Assembly: GCF_000175935.2 (NCBI RefSeq)
Contig: NC_014838.1
Span: forward strand, 729,954 to 793,953
Origin: Pantoea sp. At-9b
Lineage (GTDB): Bacteria; Pseudomonadota; Gammaproteobacteria; Enterobacterales; Enterobacteriaceae
Direction: 5' to 3'
DNA: 64,000 bases
The position numbers were made by a program, and so were the translations under genes. Shown one piece after another: positions 26,062-33,833 of this stretch (its first letter is position 1; the number at the start of each line of letters is the position of its first letter). The notes under the pieces are model-generated. The model worked only from the letters and a program-made list of their open reading frames with translations. It was not told the DNA's origin and did not search any database.

Positions 26062-26592
26062 GTGAAACAAGAAAGCGCAATTTTTGCCGGTGGTTGTTTC
26101 TGGTGTACGGAAGCGATTTTCCAATCCATTGATGGCGTCATCTCGGTCGAGAGTGGCTATATCGGCGGCCATGTTGCCTCTCCCAGTTATGACCAGGTGT
26201 ACAGTGACACCACCGGTCATGCCGAGGCCGTGCGCATCGTTTTTGATGCGGATACCGTCAGCTACGACGATCTGCTGGATATCCACTTTGCCACTCACGA
26301 TGCCACCCAGCCCAATATCAAAGATGGCGTCGAGCGTTCCCGTTACCGCTCTGCCCTGTTCCCGACGTCGGAAGCCCAGCGTCTCGCCGCTCAGCAGGGC
26401 ATTGCGCGTGCGGCAGAGGAACTCGGCGCACCGCTGGTGACGCAACTGGAACCGTTGAACGAATGGTATCCGGCTGAGGATTACCACCAGAACTTCTGGG
26501 AAAAAGAGGGCCAGGAAAACGCCTTCTGTATGATGAATATCCCGGCCAAGCTGCAAAAACTGCGCAAGAAATTTCCGCAGCAAGCACGCTAA
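26062..26592 (+). CDS. msrA: Peptide methionine sulfoxide reductase MsrA
   Basis: A 176-aa MsrA that reduces methionine-S-sulfoxide in proteins. The catalytic GGCFWC motif is at residues 10-15 (nucleophile Cys12), with GHAEAVRI and YHQNFWE downstream as in the family. It starts at a GTG (26062) with AGGA 7 bases upstream; the nearby ATG at 26054 runs into a stop at once. It is shorter than E. coli MsrA (212 aa), lacking its N-terminal extension and C-terminal resolving-cysteine tail. The 3' end overlaps the convergent LysR gene by 4 bases. Confidence 0.93.
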   Translation: MKQESAIFAGGCFWCTEAIFQSIDGVISVESGYIGGHVASPSYDQVYSDTTGHAEAVRIVFDADTVSYDDLLDIHFATHDATQPNIKDGVERSRYRSALFPTSEAQRLAAQQGIARAAEELGAPLVTQLEPLNEWYPAEDYHQNFWEKEGQENAFCMMNIPAKLQKLRKKFPQQAR

Positions 26593-27503
26593 CGCCGCTG
26601 CGGCGTCATCTCTTCAATCACTTCAGTGATGCGCTGAATCACCTGCTGCGCCGCACGTGACAATTGTCGCGAGGGCGCAGTACACAGCGCCAGCGTCAAC
26701 GGGCGTAACACGCTATTTTTCAGTGGCACAAAACACAGTTGCTGTTCTGCCACTTCGCTCATCACATCCAGCAAGCTGAGCACACAGATGCCGGTTCCTT
26801 GCGTCACCAAGCTACGGATCAGGCGGATATCATTGCAGGCGATAATGTTATCCGGTGCCAGCCCCTGTTTGCGATATAGCGCGGCGACACGTTCGTGTAC
26901 CACCAGCGATTCGCCAGGGATGATATGCCGTTCACCACTCAACTCGCTCAGCGATAACGCGCTACGGCCACTCAGCGCGTGTTGCGGTGGCAGTACCACC
27001 CCCATCTCCAGCTCGGCAAAGGCCAGCACATCCAGACCACTCTGCCCGGCCGGGTCAAGAATCAGGCCAAAATCAATTTCTGACTGGCGAATCAACTGGC
27101 TGATGGCATGGCTGTTGTCGACCGTCAGCTCCAGCCGCAACCATTGATGCTGGCGGGCAATCTCCGCCAGCGCATCGGCCACCACCCCTTTGGTCAGCGA
27201 CTGCACCAACCCGGCGCTGACATTACCGCGTTTCAGTCCCTGGATATCATCAAAACGTTGGCGGGTAACGCGAAATTCACGCTGCCAGCGCATCACATCG
27301 TCATACAACAGTTCTCCGGCAGTGGTCATGCGCAGCCCATCGGGCAGACGTTCAAACAAGGCCGTACCGAAACTCTCCTCAGCCTGCAAAATTTGCCGGT
27401 TAATCGCGGATGCCGACACATGCAACTTCTCCGCCGCCTTACGCAAACTGCCGCTACGCGCCACTTCGGCAAAATAAACGGCAAATCGGGAAAATGGACT
27501 CAT
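26589..27503 (-). CDS. LysR-type regulator divergent from Rieske oxygenase
   Basis: A 304-aa LysR regulator with HTH at residues about 5-65 (YFAEVARSGSLRKAAEKLHVSASAINRQI) and effector domain from about 92. It faces the Rieske oxygenase gene across about 127 bases and is the probable regulator of that oxygenase-reductase pair. Inducer unknown. Confidence 0.87.
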   Translation of the reverse strand: MSPFSRFAVYFAEVARSGSLRKAAEKLHVSASAINRQILQAEESFGTALFERLPDGLRMTTAGELLYDDVMRWQREFRVTRQRFDDIQGLKRGNVSAGLVQSLTKGVVADALAEIARQHQWLRLELTVDNSHAISQLIRQSEIDFGLILDPAGQSGLDVLAFAELEMGVVLPPQHALSGRSALSLSELSGERHIIPGESLVVHERVAALYRKQGLAPDNIIACNDIRLIRSLVTQGTGICVLSLLDVMSEVAEQQLCFVPLKNSVLRPLTLALCTAPSRQLSRAAQQVIQRITEVIEEMTPQRR

Positions 27504-27630
27504 GGCTCACCTGTACTGATTTTTGCAACACAGAATTGAATTAATGCTGATGGATTTGTACAGGCATGATTATTCACAATGACCGGACAAAAATGAAGAC
27601 TTTATTGTGAGCCACAGACAGGACATCGCT

Positions 27631-28662
27631 ATGAACACACTCACCCCACCCGCCCACTGTACGTTTGAACCTGATGACTGGCTGCGCCTGGCACGCCAGT
27701 GGCACCCGGTTGCCCGTTCCTGCGACGTAACCGGTGCACCCACGAAAGCGGTGCTGCTGGATGAGCAACTGGTGGTATATCGCATCAAAGGTCAGGCCGT
27801 GGTAGCGCGCGATGTGTGCCCACACCGAGGCGTCCCGTTAACCCTTGGCTTTCATGATGAAGAAGGCGTGGTTTGTCCTTATCACGGCCTGCGGTTTGGT
27901 GAAGACGGCAAGTGTAACCGTATCCCTTCCAGCCCCGGTCAGCCGATCCCCGCCAAACTGAATCTGATCAGCTATCAGGTAGAAGAGCGTTATGGTCTGA
28001 TTTGGGTGTGCATGGCACCCGATGCTCACCACCCGGCCCCGCTGCCGGTGATGCCGCACTGGGACGATGCCGGATTCCAGCAAATCAACTGCCCGGGCTT
28101 TGATGTGAACGGTTTTGCTGGCCGTCAGGTGGAGGGATTTCTCGACGTGGCCCATTTCGCTTGGGTACATACCGAAACCTTTGCGGATGCCACTAATCAA
28201 GTGGTACCGCCCTACAATCCGGTTGAAACCGCATATGGTTTCGCGGTGGATTACTGGAGTTCGGTCAGCAATTTTGCCGCCGATAGCGGCCAGCAGGCAC
28301 CGGCAGGATTTGAATGGCTACGCCATTTTGAGATGCACCTGCCCTTCACCGCCACGCTGACTATTCATTTCCCGGGCGAAGCCCGGCTGGTGATCATGAA
28401 CGCCGCCTCACCGGTATCGGCACGTAAAACCCGTATGTTTGCCCCGATCGCCCGCAACTTTGATCTGCACATCCCGGTTGAAGATGTGCATGCGTTTAAC
28501 CAGCGGGTGTTTGAGGAAGATCGGCTGATGGTGGAAACCCAGATGCCGGAGCGCCTGCCGCTTGATCTGACGCTGGAGGCCCATATCCCGGCCGATCGCA
28601 GTTCCATTGCTTATCGTCGCGGCCTGAAACGTATGGGCTTCGGTGAATTTTTCCTGGTGTAA
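27631..28662 (+). CDS. Rieske non-haem iron oxygenase, alpha subunit (VanA-like)
   Basis: A 343-aa single-component-type oxygenase. The Rieske [2Fe-2S] ligands are Cys63-x-His65 and Cys82-x2-His85; the mononuclear iron site is in the DVAHFAWVH segment (Asp172, His175, His180). Length and layout match the VanA/phthalate-oxygenase group, which O-demethylates or hydroxylates aromatic or betaine-type substrates. The start at 27631 has AGGA 7 bases upstream; a GTG at 27607 is less likely. It pairs with the reductase 11 bases downstream. The substrate cannot be read; no vanillate or phthalate pathway genes are near. Confidence 0.87.
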   Translation: MNTLTPPAHCTFEPDDWLRLARQWHPVARSCDVTGAPTKAVLLDEQLVVYRIKGQAVVARDVCPHRGVPLTLGFHDEEGVVCPYHGLRFGEDGKCNRIPSSPGQPIPAKLNLISYQVEERYGLIWVCMAPDAHHPAPLPVMPHWDDAGFQQINCPGFDVNGFAGRQVEGFLDVAHFAWVHTETFADATNQVVPPYNPVETAYGFAVDYWSSVSNFAADSGQQAPAGFEWLRHFEMHLPFTATLTIHFPGEARLVIMNAASPVSARKTRMFAPIARNFDLHIPVEDVHAFNQRVFEEDRLMVETQMPERLPLDLTLEAHIPADRSSIAYRRGLKRMGFGEFFLV

Positions 28663-28673
28663 CGGAGGCGACG

Positions 28674-29639
28674 ATGAGCACAACATTACAGGTGGTGGTG
28701 GACGGGATGTACCGCCAGGGGCGTCACAATCTCGCGATCAATCTGGTGGCGGAGAACGGCCAACCGCTACCGGGCTGGCAGCCTGGCGCGCATATTGATG
28801 TCCATCTGCGTGATGGGTTGGTGCGCCAATATTCCCTCACCGGACAGAGCGACAACAGCCACCACTATCAGATTTGCATTGCACGGGATAAGCAGTCACG
28901 CGGCGGATCGCGGTATGTCCATGATATGCTGCGCCCCGGTCAGGTGATCAGCATCTCGCCACCGCGCAATCTGTTTCCATTGATCCCCGCCGGGAAAGTG
29001 ATCCTGATGGCAGCCGGTATCGGCATCACGCCGTTGTATGCGATGGCGGAAGCGCTGGAGGCGGCAGGCGTGCCCTTCGTGCTGCATTACTATGTGAAAC
29101 AGCGCGGCGATGAGGCGTTTTTACCCGAACTCTCCAAACCTTTTCAGCACGGTTTCTGTGAAATCTGGCACAGCAGCGAAGGCCGCAGTCCACGTCACCA
29201 TGCCCCGGCTGAATTACTTGACCCGGCTGAAGATACGCATCTTTATCTGTGCGGTCCGGAAGGCTTTATGAGTCACATCCACACCGCAGCGATTGATCAG
29301 GGCTGGCGTGAGGCGAATATTCACACCGAGGCCTTTAAACCACAGACCACCATCGCCCAGGCAGGCGAGGAAGGGTTTACCGTCACCCTCGCCTCCAGCG
29401 GCCAGCAGTGGCCCGTCGCACCGGGCCAGACCATCGCCACGGTGCTGCTGGAAAACGGTGTCGATGTGCCACTCTCCTGCGAGATGGGGATGTGCGGTGC
29501 CTGTCTGACCCGTGTCACCGCAGGCGAGGTCGATCATCGGGATACGGTACAATCTGCGGCAGAAAAGTGTGCCCCCGAGCAATATATTGCCCTGTGTTGC
29601 TCACGCAGTTTGTCTCCCAATCTGGTGATCGAACTTTAA
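28674..29639 (+). CDS. Oxygenase reductase (FMN/NADH, C-terminal 2Fe-2S; VanB-like)
   Basis: A 321-aa phthalate-dioxygenase-reductase type protein that passes electrons from NAD(P)H to the Rieske oxygenase. The flavin domain contains RQYSLTG (about 51-57), the nucleotide domain MAAGIGITPLYAMAEAL (about 113), and the C-terminal plant-type ferredoxin domain has CEMGMCGAC (Cys269, 274, 277) plus Cys308/309. GGAGG lies 5-6 bases before the ATG. It is co-transcribed with the oxygenase and its 3' end overlaps the convergent LysE-family gene by 4 bases. Confidence 0.9.
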   Translation: MSTTLQVVVDGMYRQGRHNLAINLVAENGQPLPGWQPGAHIDVHLRDGLVRQYSLTGQSDNSHHYQICIARDKQSRGGSRYVHDMLRPGQVISISPPRNLFPLIPAGKVILMAAGIGITPLYAMAEALEAAGVPFVLHYYVKQRGDEAFLPELSKPFQHGFCEIWHSSEGRSPRHHAPAELLDPAEDTHLYLCGPEGFMSHIHTAAIDQGWREANIHTEAFKPQTTIAQAGEEGFTVTLASSGQQWPVAPGQTIATVLLENGVDVPLSCEMGMCGACLTRVTAGEVDHRDTVQSAAEKCAPEQYIALCCSRSLSPNLVIEL

Positions 29640-30283
29640 AACAGTTCATACAGGTTGTAACCCATACCCACCAGCGCCATCAGCAGCAGCATGCCCTGGG
29701 AAGCCCTTTCCAGCCGACGCTGCTGCATCCCTTTAGCCCAGCGCCGTACCGCGAGGATATAACCGGCCATCACGCAAAAATCGAAGGCGATCCACAGCAG
29801 AGAGAGCAGCAACAGGCTGGTGCTGATATGCGGCGTTACCGCGATAAATTGCGGAAATAAAGCGGCGAAAAACAGAATATCTTTCGGGTTCGACACCCCC
29901 ACCAGAAACCCCTGCACTATCCCGCCCTGGCGCATTGGAGAAGCATGTTGTGCCGGGGCAGCGCGCAAACCACGCCAGGCACCATAACCGATATACAAAC
30001 ACCCGGCCAGCGCAGCCATGCGCAGACTTTGATCACTGAGGGTGACCAATCCAATCAACATCAAGGCGGCCAACGCAATCAGTAGCAACGAGGCACCATT
30101 GGTGCCAATCACGGTGTGAAACGCGCGGCGGCTACCATGGCGAGCCGCGGTGCCAGTCACCAGCGCCACCACCGGGCCTGGCGTTGCCAGCAGGGTGAGA
30201 ATCGAAAACAGATAGGTACAAAGCAATGGCATATTCATGATTGGCATCGGCAAAGAAAACGGAACGCCAGTATTGCCAGTCAC
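29636..30283 (-). CDS. LysE/RhtB-family exporter
   Basis: A protein of about 200-215 aa with six hydrophobic segments and the family signature TPGPVVALVTGTAARHGSRR near the N-terminus, plus VSNPKDILFFAALFPQF. These proteins export amino acids or small metabolites. The start is unclear: in-frame ATGs at 30247, 30238 and 30232 fit the family N-terminus better than 30283, and none has a clear ribosome-binding site. It is divergent from a LysR gene at 30336, the common arrangement for LysE-type exporters and their regulators. Confidence 0.85.
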   Translation of the reverse strand: MTGNTGVPFSLPMPIMNMPLLCTYLFSILTLLATPGPVVALVTGTAARHGSRRAFHTVIGTNGASLLLIALAALMLIGLVTLSDQSLRMAALAGCLYIGYGAWRGLRAAPAQHASPMRQGGIVQGFLVGVSNPKDILFFAALFPQFIAVTPHISTSLLLLSLLWIAFDFCVMAGYILAVRRWAKGMQQRRLERASQGMLLLMALVGMGYNLYELF

Positions 30284-30335
30284 ACCGCAGTTGAAAAACG
30301 GATAAAACTGCCGTTGAATGTGAGTTTAACTCAAT

Positions 30336-31262
30336 ATGGCAAAAATAATGTCGCTTCCTCCTCTCTACGCCCTGCGCGCCTTTGCCTGTGCAGCGCAGTA
30401 CGGCTCCTTTAGTCAGGCTGCGGCCGTGCTGCATGTTACGCCCGGGGCCATCAGTCGGCATATTCGCACGCTGGAAGAGCTATTTGGCTGTGAACTCTTT
30501 ATTCGTCGCGGGCCAAAGGTAGAGGTTAGTGCCGCAGGCCGGGTGCTGGCAGCACAATTACAGGCAGGATTCGACAGTCTCGAACGCGCCTGTGCCGCCT
30601 TCAGCCAGCAAGGTAAACGCCTGCGCCTGAAAGCCCCCTCGACATTAACCATGTGCTGGCTGCTGGATGTGTTGCAGGCATTTCGTGAGAAAAACTCAAC
30701 ACCGGAAGTGGCGATCAGCAGCGTCTGGATGGCAACTGACAGCGTCGATTTTAGCCGCGAGCCTTTTGATTGCGCGATTCTGTTGGGCAACGGTGATTTT
30801 GGCGCGGGTACCGAGAGTCGCCTGCTGTTTAAAGAGTGGCTGATTCTTGTATGTACTCCCGCCCTGAAAAACCAGGCACAACGCGATCTTGCACATTGCG
30901 AACTGATTCACCCCACCGCCGACCGGCGCGACTGGCGGCGTTGGTTGCAGGGGGTAGGTCTGGCACCTGGCGCTAACCTCTGGCAAGGCAAAGTTTTCGA
31001 TACCCTGGAGCAAGGCAATATGGCGGCGATCAGCGGCCACGGTATTTCCGTAGGAGACCTGTTGCTCAGTCTGAATGCCTTGCGGGATGGGCTACTGACG
31101 CTGCCCTTTCCGCAGGCCGTGGCAACCGGTGACGGCTATTATTTTGTCTGGCCCGCTAACGCCTCCTTCGGTGCCGCACACGAAATCCTGCTCGACTGGC
31201 TGCGGCAACATACCCCGCCAGCGCCCCCTGCCGGGATCGCAAGGTTATCACTGGCGGAATAA
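30336..31262 (+). CDS. LysR-type regulator (GcvA-like)
   Basis: A 308-aa LysR regulator. The N-terminus (PLYALRAFACAAQYGSFSQAAAVLHVTPGAISRHIRTLEE) is typical of the GcvA branch. It probably controls the divergent LysE-family exporter. ATG at 30336 or 30348; no strong ribosome-binding site for either. The stop lies 5 bases from the convergent Nudix gene. Confidence 0.86.
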   Translation: MAKIMSLPPLYALRAFACAAQYGSFSQAAAVLHVTPGAISRHIRTLEELFGCELFIRRGPKVEVSAAGRVLAAQLQAGFDSLERACAAFSQQGKRLRLKAPSTLTMCWLLDVLQAFREKNSTPEVAISSVWMATDSVDFSREPFDCAILLGNGDFGAGTESRLLFKEWLILVCTPALKNQAQRDLAHCELIHPTADRRDWRRWLQGVGLAPGANLWQGKVFDTLEQGNMAAISGHGISVGDLLLSLNALRDGLLTLPFPQAVATGDGYYFVWPANASFGAAHEILLDWLRQHTPPAPPAGIARLSLAE

Positions 31263-31267
31263 GCGAC

Positions 31268-31675
31268 TTAACGTGGGGCGTTGACCAACGGTAGCACCTG
31301 TTTTTCGGTCAGGGGAGCCAGCGGCAGTTCATCATGCTGAGGATCAAACCACACGACCTCGGCAATTTCGGCGGCCGGGCTGAATTGGGTGATGGTCGTT
31401 TCAACGCGAAAAAGCTCAGCCACCAGCAACTGACCCGGCTCATTTGCCGCCTGATCGTGGAAACAGCCAAGATAATGGCAGGCATCCGCGTCGAAGGTAA
31501 AATTCAGCTCCTCGCGTAATTCCCGTTGCAGCGCCTGTTGCGGCGTTTCATCACCATCAATTTTTCCCCCAGGCTGCATAAACCAGGAGGTATTCTTTTT
31601 GCGCACCAGCAAACACCTGCCGTCATTATCGGTGATGACAGCAGCGGCGATACGAATTGTTCCAGTGGAAACCAT
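31268..31675 (-). CDS. Nudix hydrolase
   Basis: A 135-aa Nudix protein. The Nudix box runs from Gly37 or so: GGKIDGDETPQQALQRELRE-EL, with the expected Glu pair for metal binding. It hydrolyses a nucleoside diphosphate linked to another moiety; sequence alone does not give the substrate (relatives include 8-oxo-dGTP hydrolases). GGGAGA lies before the ATG at 31675. It has no operon partner. Confidence 0.9.
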   Translation of the reverse strand: MVSTGTIRIAAAVITDNDGRCLLVRKKNTSWFMQPGGKIDGDETPQQALQRELREELNFTFDADACHYLGCFHDQAANEPGQLLVAELFRVETTITQFSPAAEIAEVVWFDPQHDELPLAPLTEKQVLPLVNAPR

Positions 31676-31975
31676 GTTCTCTCCCTGTTATTACTTGATC
31701 GATTTTGATTCTCATTCTCTTTAATCGCTATCTTAATCATCAGCGACAGAACTGCAAGATAAAGCTGGAAATTAGATAGCCAACTAACGAACAAAAATAA
31801 ACTACCCATCCCGCATGTATTAATTAATATTCGCATGAAAAGATCGGCAGAATTGCCAACTTAGGATTATTCCTAGTTTGCCTTAATTAAAATCACCGCT
31901 ACAGTTATTCATGCTTCCTGATGTGAGAAGAAGCGCGTCCTGTTAATCGGCAAATACATCGAAGAGGAATAAACA
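31676..31975. promoter_or_regulatory. 300-base intergenic region, promoters of Nudix and KGG genes
   Basis: AT-rich divergent region. It should hold the promoter of the KGG stress gene; GCTACAGTTATTC at about 31899-31911 is loosely like a sigma-S -10 (CTACACT-type) but I cannot confirm it. No coding potential seen. Confidence 0.35.
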
Positions 31976-32140
31976 ATGACGCAACGTCGTGGTGGTTCAG
32001 GTAACTTTGCAGAAGATAAGCAACGCGCGGCTGAAGCGGGTCGCAAAGGTGGTCAGATGAGTGGCGGAAATTTCCGCAATGACCCAGAGCGTGCCATCGA
32101 AGCCGGTCGAAAAGGAGGAAAAATCAGCCGCCGCAAGTAA
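31976..32140 (+). CDS. YciG-type KGG-repeat stress protein (54 aa)
   Basis: A 54-codon gene starting MTQRRGGSGNFAED, with two KGG-motif repeats (AEAGRKGGQMSGGNF and IEAGRKGGKISRRK). This is the hydrophilic stress-induced family that includes E. coli YciG. It is very basic and likely disordered, with roles proposed in stress tolerance and motility. AGAGGA lies 7 bases before the ATG. In E. coli yciG is sigma-S dependent, so stationary-phase expression is likely here. Monocistronic. Confidence 0.9.
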   Translation: MTQRRGGSGNFAEDKQRAAEAGRKGGQMSGGNFRNDPERAIEAGRKGGKISRRK

Positions 32141-32279
32141 CGAAAACGCTCAGATATTCCATATTAATTCTCTCTTTTGCGGTAACGCTCAACCTGACAA
32201 TGCCTTCAGGTAATGTCTGGCAAGCTTATATTGGCCGCAAACACCAGGCTATTTCCCCACCATCTTATACAAACCCTCG

Positions 32280-32320
32280 ATTTAATTTGTACAAGATTAT
32301 ATTTCTTGTACAAATTAAAT
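32280..32320. repeat. Perfect 16-bp inverted repeat, AT-rich
   Basis: Left arm ATTTAATTTGTACAAG at 32280-32295, exact reverse complement at 32305-32320, 9-base ATTATATTT loop. Neither arm has more than three G/C. Unlike the GC-rich terminators elsewhere in the window, it could be a protein-binding site or an RNA hairpin from a lost element. Confidence 0.7.
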
Positions 32321-32379
32321 TAGCGCAATATATGTTTATTCCTGCGCAATGGAATAACTGCCTGTCGCGCTAACGTTAT

Positions 32380-32397
32380 AATAAATCATGATTTATT
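32380..32397. repeat. Perfect 18-bp AT-rich palindrome
   Basis: AATAAATCATGATTTATT reads the same on both strands with no loop. Such uninterrupted palindromes usually bind dimeric regulators. It lies 60 bases from the preceding inverted repeat. Confidence 0.6.
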
Positions 32398-32476
32398 GCA
32401 TCCTCGATACCACTTTCCCGGCGGGGGGATGTCCGCGCCGCCAAGTCCGAGCGCTGAAGATCGATGCAACAATTGT

Positions 32477-32512
32477 GCGTCGCTACCGTCCGACACGGAT
32501 GGGTAGCGACGC
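32477..32512 (-). terminator. GC-rich hairpin after gluconate dehydrogenase operon
   Basis: Perfect 11-bp stem GCGTCGCTACC/GGTAGCGACGC with a 14-base interior that itself pairs (TCCG/CGGA). It starts 9 bases beyond the cytochrome gene's stop. Probable terminator or 3' stabiliser for the operon; no T-run follows. Confidence 0.6.
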
Positions 32513-32521
32513 GGTTATGCT

Positions 32522-33832
32522 TTAATGCGCCGCCATCTGCGCCGGGCGCTTCAGCGTCGCTCGCGCTTTCGCCACCTCGTCAGCAGTGACAGCGGGTGCC
32601 GCATTGCCCCAACTGTTACGCAGGTAAGTCGCGACAGCGGCAACCTGCTCATCCGAAAGCTTCCAGGCAAAGGAAGGCATCGCACCACTGGTTGGGTTAC
32701 CCTCGGTCACCGCCCCACGTCCACCCTGCAACACGGTGGTGATAATGGAAGCGCTGTCATCCGCCATCAGGCCAGGATTCCCGGCCAGACTCGCCGCCAG
32801 GTTAGGGATACCCTTCCCATCGCTGTTGTGGCAGGCGGTGCAGTTTGCTGAATAGACATTCTCACCCATCTTCATCTGCGCATTATCCGTCGCCAGCGGC
32901 TGTGGACGCTGGGCATGCGAAGCCGGTACCGACTTCAGGTACACCGCAATGGCCTGCAAATCCGCATCGGTCAGGTGTTGCGTCGAGTTAGTCACCGCTT
33001 CCGCCATCGGACCAGATGCTACCGCAACGTGGTTGCTGCCCAGCTTCAGGTACTGCACGATTTGGTCATTACTCCAGCTACCGATGCCGGTGTATTGATT
33101 CGGCGTAATATCCGGCGCGTGCCACTCCGCCAGATTGCTGCCCTGCAAATACGCGCTGGTGTCACCGCCAATCAGGTTCTTCGCCGTATGACAGGCAGCA
33201 CAGTGCTCCGGTCCTTCGACCAGATATGCGCCCCGGTTCCACGCCGCTGACTGACTGGCATCGGCCTCGAATCCGGCATTTTTAAAGAACAGCAGATTCC
33301 AGCCCATCATCGCGAGACGGATATTGTACGGGAAGCCAAGATTGGTCTCCGGCACCTGGTAATGCACCGGCTGCACCGAACGCATATAAAGCCACAGATC
33401 GTGCATATCCTGATCGGTCAACTTCACGTAGGCGTTGTAAGGCATCGCCGGATAGAGATTCTCACCCTCTTTCCCCTTGCCATGACGCACCGCGCGGAAG
33501 AAATCCCGTTCGGTCCAGTTGCCAATCCCGGTCGCCACATCGGGCGTGATATTGCTGGCATAGATTCCGCCAAATGGCGTACTGATGCGGTAACCGCCAG
33601 CCATATGCAATTTGCTCTCTGGCATGGTGTGGCACGCGGTACAGTCGCTGGCGATTGCCACATAACGACCGCGTGCCACAGCGGCAGCATCGGCAGCCGC
33701 TGGCGGTTGGCTGGTCAGTACATTGTCACTGGCGACCTCATCCGCAGACGTGTTCCCGTTTTGCCACAGCAATGCCGCAGCGACGGCGGCGGCCACGATG
33801 ACCACGCCACCTGCAATTGTTGTTTTTTTCAT
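32522..33832 (-). CDS. Gluconate 2-dehydrogenase-type cytochrome c subunit
   Basis: A 436-aa tri-haem cytochrome c with three CxxCH sites: Cys64 (CTACH), Cys211 (CAACH) and Cys331 (CTACH). An N-terminal hydrophobic segment (residues about 7-23) anchors or exports it. This is the membrane cytochrome subunit that takes electrons from the flavoprotein and passes them to ubiquinone. An AGGTG ribosome-binding site precedes the ATG, 1 base after the flavoprotein stop. The complex could be a gluconate, 2-ketogluconate or sorbitol dehydrogenase; the family does not separate these reliably by eye. Confidence 0.88.
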   Translation of the reverse strand: MKKTTIAGGVVIVAAAVAAALLWQNGNTSADEVASDNVLTSQPPAAADAAAVARGRYVAIASDCTACHTMPESKLHMAGGYRISTPFGGIYASNITPDVATGIGNWTERDFFRAVRHGKGKEGENLYPAMPYNAYVKLTDQDMHDLWLYMRSVQPVHYQVPETNLGFPYNIRLAMMGWNLLFFKNAGFEADASQSAAWNRGAYLVEGPEHCAACHTAKNLIGGDTSAYLQGSNLAEWHAPDITPNQYTGIGSWSNDQIVQYLKLGSNHVAVASGPMAEAVTNSTQHLTDADLQAIAVYLKSVPASHAQRPQPLATDNAQMKMGENVYSANCTACHNSDGKGIPNLAASLAGNPGLMADDSASIITTVLQGGRGAVTEGNPTSGAMPSFAWKLSDEQVAAVATYLRNSWGNAAPAVTADEVAKARATLKRPAQMAAH

Positions 33833-33833
33833 G

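Larger units (their letters stand above)
32141..32521. other. 381-base intergenic region with AT-rich palindromes
   Basis: No gene seen. It holds a perfect 16-bp-arm inverted repeat (32280-32320), an 18-bp perfect palindrome (32380-32397) and a GC-rich hairpin (32477-32512) behind the gluconate dehydrogenase operon. Each is listed separately. Confidence 0.6.
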
